Origin: Hawksworthiomyces lignivorus
Lineage: Eukaryota; Ascomycota; Sordariomycetes; Ophiostomatales; Ophiostomataceae
Direction: 5' to 3'
DNA length: 64,000 nt
Assembly (NCBI GenBank): GCA_002917075.1
Contig: NTMA01000003.1
Span: forward strand, 434,001 to 498,000
The translations under genes and the position numbers were made by a program. A model generated the notes under the pieces. The model worked only from the letters and a program-made list of their open reading frames with translations. It was not told the DNA's origin and did no database searches. Shown piece after piece: positions 55,815-64,000 of this stretch. Position 1 is the first letter of the stretch; each line of letters starts with the position of its first letter.

Positions 55815-57822
55815 GTTGGCATTGGAATTAGTAATACCAATGTAACCAGATTGACTTTGCAGATGGTGTATCGCTCTTACTGCAGTTCACAAAGGTTATC
55901 GAGTGGCGACGTGCGAAAAAAGGAAAAAGAAAATCTAACAACTGTCACCGTGCAGTTAGCAAGATCCAGAGTTAAGGCATATATACTTAGGAGCTTTGCC
56001 TCTTATTATCTGCTAGGCCATAAACTACATCGACCTAATAAGTGCCACGCTCAGTGATCCACGACCATCAATTAAAATTTCCCTGGCGAACAACCCCCTA
56101 CGGTTTGGTGGCTGGCACTATTGAAAAACATATTCCAAAAGCAGCAGAGAGGCGTTAACTTGGACCAGGAAAGGCAATCACAGCTAGCCAGTCTCGCCAG
56201 TGTCATTCTCCGGGCTGCTGACTCGCGGGATCTATTGGCACTATTGTGCTCACTGCGGATTTGTGCTCCACAAGCGATGATACAATTAATAAGACGGGAA
56301 TGGACGAAATTTTATACGAGACTAAGAATGTACTGCGTAAACTCAGTTTTTTTCGGACTGGGTACAAGAGGATACAAAAGCTCTAACAATGAATTGCAAG
56401 ATAACCAATTAACTAATTGCACGTTAAAAGAGTACTCTACTTAGAGAACTGGTACTGAAGTTAATATTTTATATACCAGCCGCGCGCATGACATATGGCG
56501 GCCAACCTCAGCCTATTGGGCAGTATGTCAATCAACTTGCTTGTCCATGAAATTTTTTGAGGCTGCACACTAACACTTCTGAATAATTCTCTTGGAAAAG
56601 TCAGCATTCTCAACGTTTTTTATTAATTCCCGTATGTCAAAATACCTATTAGTCAAAAGCTTCTTCAAGCGAACAGAGTCTGATATGGTCAAAGAATAGA
56701 AGAGGATGGGAAGGGAGGAAGAGAGACGTAATGTTGACACGGGAATGAAAAAGCATCTGTTGAAGAAAAATAGGCATAGAGGCAAGGGTGAATAGACACG
56801 GTCTAATACTGACACGCGTTCATTTCGTGAAGCACGACTACTCATCTTTGTATTTCTCGAGTATTAAACTTTTTTTTTTAGGTTTACTTACCGAAAGCAG
56901 AGACTTGAATTGTTTCTCGAGCTGTAAGTAGTAATGCGAAGTGTGTTCTCGCCTAATTTCGATGTTGACCTGTCCATGTCGCAGCGACGCATCACGGTAG
57001 AACTCGACTGAAAAAGCGCTGTGTGGCACGTGCCTTTTGGAGCAATATACCTGAGTTTAGCCAAGTAGGTTACGACAACACAGCACAGAAGCAGTAAGCC
57101 CAGTACGCTAGCAGACTGGCATGCCGCTGTGCCCGCCTATCCTAGCTGTAAAATCGCTTTGGTTCAGTGGAAGGGGATCCCAACAGCAGCTATAGATCCA
57201 CCCCAGTCGGATGACTACAAATCTCAGTGTCATATACGAGAGACTGCGGTGACCACGCAGCGAAGAAGAAGAAAGAGCTAGGGTAACAGGCATTAGAAGT
57301 CATGTGAAATAACACGCAGTGGATAAATGGATAAAAATCGGTTACATGTCGATGATGCCCCACGGATTTACAATTGTACGGTCCTAACATGAGGACGCTG
57401 ATTGAGTTTAGGTGACAGGCAGACGTTGACTCTTCCTGCCACCAGGTACAGTGGGAATGAAGAGAACGAATATCATGATGGACCACAGCCAAATTTTGAA
57501 GATTCGATGGAAGCGAACAAAAGTCGAAATAGGTGCAGATTGCTCACGAGACCCCGCTAGATTTGTCCCGCATGAGTGGGTAACATCGGCGTCCCAATCA
57601 AACGATGTTTGCTCTGCTGGAAACCAAACAGCGTCTCTGGCTTTCAGCTCTTCGACGGTACCAATCGAGTCTACCGGTGATGACAACGGCGGGAAGTAGA
57701 GTACAAGGCGACCATATCGATCAGCGCGCCAGTATGCTCCAGTATTTTTTTTGGTTCTTTCTTTAATGGAGTTTCTCCTTTGGCTCCCGGTGTTTAACGT
57801 ATAGAAGAATAAGTGCAAGGAA
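55815..57822. other. long intergenic region with possible coding fragments
   Basis: About 2 kb. On the minus strand, 57029-56890 encodes a plausible exon (VEFYRDASLRHGQVNIEIRR) ending at a GTAAGT donor, and 57740-57408 encodes a non-repetitive stretch with one hydrophobic segment (KIWLWSIMIFVLFIP). Neither has a confident start, partner exon or family, so no gene is called. Confidence 0.35.
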
Positions 57823-59853
57823 ATGGCGGGAACGGGAAAGGAGGCCCCGGCCACGACTTTTGCTTCCCTACCAGAGCTCGTACGCCTTTTGGCTGAGCAG
57901 GTATGGATGCAAACGTAGAACCGTCTTTGGGGCTGTGTCTTTCGCTTTTGCTGACATCCTCCGTCGAGCAAGGTTTGGAGCCGCAGGCAACTGGCCAACA
58001 TGCGCCTCACGAACCGGACCTTCGCGGCCGCTATTGCACCCGTCCTCTTTTACGAGATGCGCATCGGAAGGGGAGGTCCGCAGTGGATGCAGAAATTTGC
58101 TGGCTGTGAACAACTCAAATACATCCGAAAACTCACGGTCTATAGCTGCTGCGATTACCCTCCGGATAACGACGAGCACCACGATATCCTGCGACAGCAA
58201 GTGCTGCCCAAAATGACTTATTTGGAGAGCTTCACGTAAGGATGATCTTAACTCTGCACCTTGCCACTTTAATAGTTCATACCTGAGACCTGGTACGCTG
58301 ATGTTGCTTCAAGATGGTTCCATATGCCCCTGGCGGCGGCGACGCTGAGCGTCTTGCACGAGTCGTGCCCGTTCGTCAAGGTAATCCATGTCTACTTCCC
58401 AGAGGAGGTGGGCGGACGGATTCTAGGCTATTTGAACGGCCCCGGCGGTACCGGCGATAACTACGAGAACCCGGCGCCAGGGAAGCGAGAAGCGCGGGAG
58501 ACCTTTGGGCGGCCGGACTTGACCGTGTTTGCCGGCCTCGAGGAGCTGACGCTGTACAACCTTTACGAGGAGCTGCCGTGGTGGCGGGCCCAGGTGGTGC
58601 AGGTGCTGCACAAGAACGCGCAGAGCCTACGCCGGCTGGCTCTGTCGCTCTCGCCGGAGACGCTCGTGCGCTACGACGAGGCGAGGCGGCGGGAGGAGTT
58701 TGACGGATTCTTTGATGAGCTCTGCGACGAGTATGCAAAACTACCTGCGGCAGACTGGATGGCCACAGAGACAGAAGCCATCGCCACTGAAGCGTCAGAA
58801 GAAGCAGGAGCAGTGCCGCCTCTGCGGCTCGAATCGCTCGAGTTCGGCATCGGCGTGTACCCGTACCGGCTGCGCTCGTTACTGCAGCTGACCGATCTCG
58901 CGCACCTGCAAGAGGTGTACGTGCACAACCACACCGTCATGGACTACGACAGCACCGTCATTCGCATGTACGAGGACAGCGCATACAGCGGCATCATCTT
59001 TGCTGCCTTCGGGCCTGCGCGCTGTCCAAATCTGCGCCGCCTCGCCGTCTCACGCTACCGCCGGGACGTCCACGAGCTGCTGTCCACCGTCGACGATGCT
59101 GCCTGGGCGCGCCGTCTCTCCGTCACCAGCGAGCAGATGGGAGACGGTTTTGAGGTAGCCTCGCTCCTGCGCCGCCACCGTCAGCACCCTCGCACCGCTG
59201 CTGCTGCCGCTGCTGTCGCCGTCGCTAGCAGCGGCGGCGGCAGCGGCGGCGGGACGGTGCCAAGCCTCGACAGGTACCCTCCGTGGCCGCTGCGCCTGCG
59301 CATGCTCGACCTCGACCTGTACCGCCGCAACGTGTGTATTCTAGACAACGACGCAGAGGCCGGGACGCTGCTGCCCGCCGACATGGTGCCCTCGGCCGCA
59401 CAGGTCCTGGCAGACCTCGTCGGAGATAGCGCCGGCGGCACGGCCAGTGACGACGACGACCCGGGCGCGCTCGTGGGACTGGCCGTCCACCTGCCCGACA
59501 ATCCCAAAGAAACACATTTTGAGCTCGCTGATCTTGAGTATGGCCTCAAGCACCTGGACCTGCTGCTCGCCGCCCTGCCCCGACTGCCGGGCCTCACCCA
59601 GCTGGCACTCCAGCACCACGGCTCCGACTCAAGGTCTCCAACCTATGCCAAGCTAGTCGACATTGCTCACCTCCTGGCCACCGCCGCACCGCACCTGTAC
59701 TATGTTAAGATCTACCACTATGCCTGGCGCGTCTGGCGTGATGGCCGCGATGGCGACTCCGTCCGCCTCGAAACTCTCGACTTCAGAGAGATGGAACACG
59801 TCGAGCTCTTCCGCCACAGCATCTGGGACCCGGAGCTGAGCGACCTCTCATGA
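57823..59853 (+). CDS. F-box/leucine-rich-repeat-like protein
   Basis: Three exons (57823-57900, 57973-58235, 58314-59853) give 626 residues. The first exon and the start of the second encode FASLPELVRLLAEQ followed by VWSRRQLANMRLTNRTFAAAIAPVLFYEM, the pattern of a degenerate fungal F-box (LP.El...i......L..l.LtnR.f...a.p.LF). The rest contains spaced leucine-rich segments (LEELTLYNLYEEL, LESLEFGIG, LRRLAVSRYR, LKHLDLLLAAL) like LRR arrays in F-box proteins. A poly-Ala then Gly/Ser insert lies near residue 390-415 (bases 59196-59256). It would be a substrate adaptor of an SCF ubiquitin ligase. The third exon is strongly GC-rich. The target is unknown. Confidence 0.7.
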
Positions 59854-60088
59854 GAGCATCAGTCTATTCACAGAAACAGCGGGAGGATACGTGCACGGAG
59901 CCGCAATGCTCGAAGCAAGCATGAATAAGATGTCTTGCAATGAGAACATACATTAAACGATGTATTGCTCACTTTAGACAACCGACTGGAACGCCGATCA
60001 TAAGCCGAAAGTTATTGACAGGGTCAACTATTAACTATATCTTCGCTCTAAAGCAGCTAGGATTACTGTCTGCACAGATTTTCGCAAT
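59854..60088. other. convergent 3' flanks
   Basis: Short stretch between the F-box gene and the leftward reductase, no gene. Confidence 0.5.
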
Positions 60089-61372
60089 TCACTCTTGTAG
60101 TTTCGTGATCAGTTTTCCAGTATTGCCCCCAGAGTACAGCATCATCCAAGCTTTAGGGATGTCCGTAAATCCAGATTCTATGACCGTCTCATTCTCGTTT
60201 TCAATGATCAAATTCCCTTTCATCCATTCTCTCACGAGGATCCCTATAACTTCAGACAAATGTTCAATCCAGTCCAAGGCGATGAAGCCGAAGATCTGCA
60301 GACGCATGCTCACAACCTCCTGCGAAGTGTTAGCTGTGTCACAGAATTCAGTAGTAAAATTAAACACGTACGAAGAAGTTTTTTAAGCCAGTGGTGTCTA
60401 TGTCTCTATTGTAATTGGAAATCGTGCCGCTAAAGAAGTCATTATGTGAATTGTTGCTCCATTTCAAAGGTTTGAACGAAGTATCTTACCAAGCCGCAAC
60501 ACGGCCAAACATACCCAGCCGAGTCAGCATAAAATCGAGGATCTCGCCTCCGACATTGTCTGGTTTCATTATCAGCTGTGTGATTTTCTTTTCTTAGTAG
60601 AATAGCTTACCAAAGTAGATTTCGACAAAGCCTTCGGTTTCCTTGATGAGGTCTTGCTTGAAAGACGGGGCTTTGTAGTTTACGCAGACGTCTGCTCCTA
60701 GTCTTTCCACCCATCTGCATTTCTCATCTGTACCCGCAATGCCGATTACCTGAGAGAAGTCGCTTAGTCTCGTCGAACTCGGTGTTATTAGCGTAGGCAA
60801 ACCTAAGTAGATACCTTGCGACAGCCGATCAGCTTTTTTGCAATCTGGATGGCCATGCTTCCGACAGCACCCGCTGCACCGCTCACGACTATGGCATCTT
60901 TGCTAGTGGCTTTCACAATCTGCATCAGGGCATAGTAAGCCGTAAATCCAGTAATGCTAAAGGCACCCAAGAAGTGTGTTTCAGAAACGCCAGGTAACGG
61001 TTCTATGACAGTGAAGTTGGCGCCATTGTCGATTACATAGTCCGCCCACCCGGTGTATCCAGCAACCAAAGCACCTGGACTGATGTTGGCGCGCCGAGAT
61101 TCCACAACCCGCGCCATACCAAAAGACCTCATAACTTCGCCAACATGCACTGGCGGCACATACAAACGGTCTGGCCGAGCAAGTGGAGAAATCCATGTTC
61201 GTTGAGCCGGGTCGTTACTCAGATACAGCGTCTTCAGCAACATTTGGCCATCCTCGAGGGCAGGGATATCTGCGGTATTTAGAGAAAACGTCGACTCATC
61301 ACCCTCCATTACAGGCTCACCGAAAGGTTTCTCTCGGAGAATCCATTGCTGTGCTTTCGTTGGGCGAGTCAT
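60089..61372 (-). CDS. MDR-family NADPH-dependent alkenal/one reductase (PTGR-like)
   Basis: Five exons on the minus strand (61372-60815, 60749-60611, 60559-60490, 60429-60372, 60319-60089) join in frame to 351 residues, the usual family length. LYLSNDPAQRTWIS, then GARVVES-like ARVVESRRANI, and SITGFTAYYALMQI are family blocks. The Rossmann motif is VVSGAAGAVGSMAIQIAK, followed after the first intron by VIGIAGTDEKC. DNVGGEILDFML and GLKNFF mark the catalytic and C-terminal parts. Members reduce alpha,beta-unsaturated aldehydes and ketones with NADPH (leukotriene B4 dehydrogenase/prostaglandin reductase/curcumin reductase group). No zinc ligands are present. Confidence 0.88.
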
Positions 61373-61925
61373 GATCGTTTAGAATTGATGTTGAACTGTC
61401 ACCCGTAATTGCCTGGTAGTAGAAGAGGATGCCTACGGCATCATTTCACTGTCTAGACATATACTCATGTCCCTTTTCAAAGAGGGGGGCGGGGTGTTCA
61501 ACAAGAATCGCATTCTCTATTTTGGCACAAAAACAGACTGTGCGAGTTTGCCAAACCAACATCTGGTTGCTCTCACAAGATCTATCCAACTGCTAGAAAA
61601 AAAACGCATCAGTAATTTTTCCCTTTTTACTTTCTTAGTCAAGATTTACTATTCAAATTTTCCACTGATACGTCATCGCTACAATCGAGGACAGCGCCCC
61701 AAAATTCATAGAGCAACACAAACAACTTTGTTATTCTAACTTCTCTTTGAAAGATACATCGATACTCGTGGTACCTCAAGCGCTCTTCGGCATCTGCCAC
61801 GCGCAACCTCTAGTCATACAGCTGGTTTCGTCAAGCTCTAAGGGCGACAGCGGTTGTATCTATTTGCTTGACTTAAACCGATACAAGACGGAGGCATCTC
61901 GCCTATAACTACCACTTGAGCGATC
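61373..61925. other. divergent promoter between reductase and NADAR gene
   Basis: About 550 bp, including a GGGGGGCGGGG stretch near 61484-61493. No gene is seen. Confidence 0.5.
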
Positions 61926-62588
61926 ATGAAGCCGAGACAAAAAAGGAAACCGGCTCAGGAGCCAAGCGACCCAGACGCACCACTGTTCTTCTACATGCCT
62001 GACGCCAAGTACGGCGAATTCTGCCAGTGGTTTCCGGCGACCTTCAAAGTCGGCAGGGCCCAGATCAAAGAATTAGTTGGCCAGCCCGTTGAGCGTCTGG
62101 CAACTGTAGATGGCGCAAACGACGAGATCGCCTTCAACTGCGCTGAGCAATTTATGATGTATTGCAAAGCAGCACGCTTTGGGGATGACACCACTCAGCA
62201 GCGCGTCATGGCTACTGCAAGTCCCAAGGAGCAGAAGCGCTTGGGCAGGCTAACGGCAGGCTTTACAGACGTAGCATGGGACCCAATTAAGAGCACCGTA
62301 GTGGTGGCAGGCAACGTCGCCAAGTTCGGCCAAAATCCCAAGCTATTGCACAAGCTTCTAGCCACAGGCGACCGGCTTCTGGTCGAGGCGGCATCACGCG
62401 ACCGCGTTTGGGGCATCGGATATGCAGAGAAACATGCCATGCAATTTCAGCAGCACTGGGGAGAAAACCGCCTGGGGCGGGCGCTGATGGAAGTACGAGA
62501 GACACTACGGGAGAAAATTCAGTGCGAATTAAACCAGATGCCAACTACGCGACCCGTGGAAGCAATGGCTCCTCGCGTGGAAAATTGA
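61926..62588 (+). CDS. NADAR-domain protein (YbiA-like)
   Basis: Intronless, 220 residues. The domain covers about 20-200: FFYMPDAKYGEFCQWFPATF at the start, then FNCAEQFMMYCKAARFGD, LGRLTAGFTDVAWDPIKS, VAGNVAKFGQNPKLLHKLLATGDRLLVEAS-like EAASRDRVWGIGY, and NRLGRALMEVRETL. The Glu of the EQFMM helix and the WGIG block are the conserved active-site parts of the family. NADAR proteins hydrolyse N-glycosidic bonds, in riboflavin-pathway intermediates for YbiA/RibX types and in ADP-ribosylated guanine for others. The sequence alone does not decide between these. A short basic, Lys/Arg-rich N-terminus precedes the domain. Confidence 0.88.
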   Translation: MKPRQKRKPAQEPSDPDAPLFFYMPDAKYGEFCQWFPATFKVGRAQIKELVGQPVERLATVDGANDEIAFNCAEQFMMYCKAARFGDDTTQQRVMATASPKEQKRLGRLTAGFTDVAWDPIKSTVVVAGNVAKFGQNPKLLHKLLATGDRLLVEAASRDRVWGIGYAEKHAMQFQQHWGENRLGRALMEVRETLREKIQCELNQMPTTRPVEAMAPRVEN

Positions 62589-63083
62589 ACGCGTTTCTGT
62601 TCTGAAGCTTTACGGGATAAGGCAAAGATTATAAAAAAGTCTTATTTTCGCGCTCAAGGGGATAGCGTTAGAAAGATACTAGATTATGACCATTTACAGT
62701 TGCTTTTTCTGTCCTACGTAACGGACATTGGCAAAGATTTCCCAACACGCGTCTTATCAGAAACATCAAACTGAGATTTCTAAGCGCCATAATTTTCTCT
62801 TGTTCTATTTTGATGCTAGGCACAGATCACATTTCAAAAAATAACAATTAAGATTTCAGAAGCTCAAATTTTAGACATCACAACCATGCAATATACGACC
62901 GCCAAAGCACCAAGCCAGAAACATCCCCTGAAATTAAATAAGCCCGTTCTAAGAGATGAACAGGGCGCGAAGATCGAGTTATTTTATAAATGTATCAGAC
63001 GAAACGAATGAATGAAAAATGAATGACGTTTCAGAACCGTAACCCGCTAATAGAAATGAGAGATCCTATCTTCATATCCCAGT
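62589..63083. other. convergent 3' flanks, AT-rich
   Basis: No gene is seen between the NADAR gene and the leftward GPI-protein gene. Confidence 0.5.
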
Positions 63084-64000
63084 CTAAAACAAAAGCGCAC
63101 CTAAGCCAACAATAACGAGCGCAAGTGTGCTAACACCCGCCTTTCCAGAGCCGGCCGTGACGACAGTGCTGGGAACGGAGCCAGATCCAGAGATTGAGCC
63201 AGTTCCAGATGGAGAGCCCGAGCCGGAACCTGAGCCAGAACCCGAACCCGAGCCCGAGCCCGAGCCTGAGCCAGATCCAGAACCAGAACCTGAGCCAGAT
63301 CCAGAGCCGGAACCTGAGCCTGAGCCGGAACCTGAGCCCGAGCCTGAGCCAGATCCAGATCCGGAGCCTGAGCCCGAGCCTGAGCCAGATCCAGAGCCGG
63401 AACCTGAGCCTGAGCCAGATCCAGATCCGGAGCCTGAGCCGGAACCTGAGCCTGAGCCTGAGCTAGATCCAGAGCCTGAGCCAGAACCTGAGCCCGAACC
63501 GGAGCCTGAGCCAGATCCGGAACCAGCGGCACCCGTAGTGGTAGCAGTGCCGGTGGCAGTACCAGTAGCAGTACCGGTGTGTTTCTCAGTGACAGGGCAG
63601 ATGGTAGTTGTCACTGCGTACACAATGGTAGTCACATGGCCGTAGGGGCAGTTTGTCACTGTCGGCGCGCAAGACAAGATAGTCGAGGTCGTGGTGGAGT
63701 AGATGGTGGAAGTGATGTAGCTGGATTGAGAGCTCACGGGAACAGAGCTGGCGGACACAGAGGTGCTACTAGTAGGGTTCAGAGGCGGGGAAACGCCAGC
63801 AGACGACTTCGAAGTGCTGGTAGGTGCAGAAGCGCTAATTGACGACGAAGAACCAGTAGAGCTTGTCGGCGAGACTGGGCTGCTGGATGAAACCAAGCTA
63901 GAGGAAGACGTTGAGCTGGCAGTCGAACTAGCAGAGACAGACGACGAGCTTGTTACAGTTGACGAGCTCACGGCAGATGATGAGCTAGCGGACGACGTTG
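63084..64000 (-). CDS. GPI-anchored Ser-rich cell-wall protein, C-terminal part (runs off right edge)
   Basis: The minus-strand frame is open from the window edge to the stop at 63084. From N to C it shows a Ser/Thr/Ala-rich stalk, a short Cys-containing block ([20 protein letters not shown], then [13 protein letters not shown]) common in fungal GPI-anchored surface proteins, Thr-Ala-Gly repeats, then a Ser-Gly dipeptide repeat of roughly 100 residues. The last 25 residues ([18 protein letters not shown]) are a GPI-attachment signal. The block with TVTNCP and CPVTE is often found after CFEM or other N-terminal domains, which would lie beyond the window. The protein should sit in the wall or plasma membrane. 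Confidence 0.75.
   Translation of the reverse strand, partial: TSSASSSSAVSSSTVTSSSSVSASSTASSTSSSSLVSSSSPVSPTSSTGSSSSISASAPTSTSKSSAGVSPPLNPTSSTSVSASSVPVSSQSSYITSTIYSTTTSTILSCAPTVTNCPYGHVTTIVYAVTTTICPVTEKHTGTATGTATGTATTTGAAGSGSGSGSGSGSGSGSGSGSSSGSGSGSGSGSGSGSGSGSGSGSGSGSGSGSGSGSGSGSGSGSGSGSGSGSGSGSGSGSGSGSGSGSGSGSGSGSGSGSGSGSPSGTGSISGSGSVPSTVVTAGSGKAGVSTLALVIVGLGALLF
63215..63525. repeat. GGCTCx-type hexamer minisatellite encoding Ser-Gly
   Basis: Tandem six-base units of the type GAGCCx/GATCCx/GAACCx on the plus strand (Ser-Gly on the minus strand) run for about 310 bp with synonymous variation. The variation pattern suggests selection on, or repeat slippage within, the coding frame. Confidence 0.8.

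Noticed and set aside
63127..63645. Pro-Glu repeat protein on the plus strand
   Set aside because: The minus strand gives a GPI-anchored protein with a known Cys block; the plus frame arises from the repeat.
1..64000. CRISPR arrays, prophage or bacterial operons
   Set aside because: Spliceosomal introns, eukaryotic tRNAs with introns and fungal families throughout make these inapplicable, and no spaced repeats of that kind are present.

Overview
The window reads as nuclear DNA of a filamentous ascomycete (Pezizomycotina; a Sordariomycete is plausible but not proven). Genes carry many short introns (about 45-110 bp) with GTRNGT donors and CTRAY-type branch points close to the acceptor. The protein families (HET domain, Zn2Cys6/fungal_trans regulators, NmrA-like reductases, DAL5-type transporters, DUF3433/DUF3632-like proteins, GPI-anchored Ser-rich proteins) are typical of that group. 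Exon structures below were built by hand from splice signals and reading-frame continuity.

Left part (1-18 kb): an edge-truncated DUF3433-like membrane protein; a small secreted Cys-rich GPI protein; an MDR oxidoreductase; a GNAT acetyltransferase; tRNA-Gly(GCC) and tRNA-Thr(AGU); an 11-exon large dynamin-like GTPase resembling SLIP-GC; a small four-helix membrane protein; a membrane-anchored GT1 UDP-glycosyltransferase; and an intron-containing tRNA-Thr(CGU) with a decayed second copy beside it.

Middle (18-35 kb): a Zn2Cys6 regulator faces an NmrA-like reductase across a promoter holding six GCGGAGT elements, followed by a second Zn2Cys6 regulator, a glutathione transferase, a membrane-anchored GH28 protein, a decayed metallo-beta-lactamase-like gene, a HET-domain protein, a GH79 beta-glucuronidase-like enzyme and a broken DUF3632-like gene.

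Right-centre (35-54 kb): a polytopic membrane protein with a GC-AG intron; two divergent paralogous fungal_trans regulators, one without a zinc cluster; a SnoaL-like protein; then a class I/II aminotransferase, a class I glutamine amidotransferase, an isocitrate-lyase-superfamily enzyme that has lost the KKCGH signature, and a DAL5-type MFS transporter divergent from it. This last group is the best candidate in the window for an undescribed small-molecule pathway.

Right end (54-64 kb): a Ser-rich secreted protein, an F-box/LRR-like protein, a PTGR-type alkenal reductase, a NADAR-domain protein and the C-terminal part of a GPI-anchored protein with a very long Ser-Gly repeat. Gene-free stretches are listed with what they hold; several carry decayed coding sequence.
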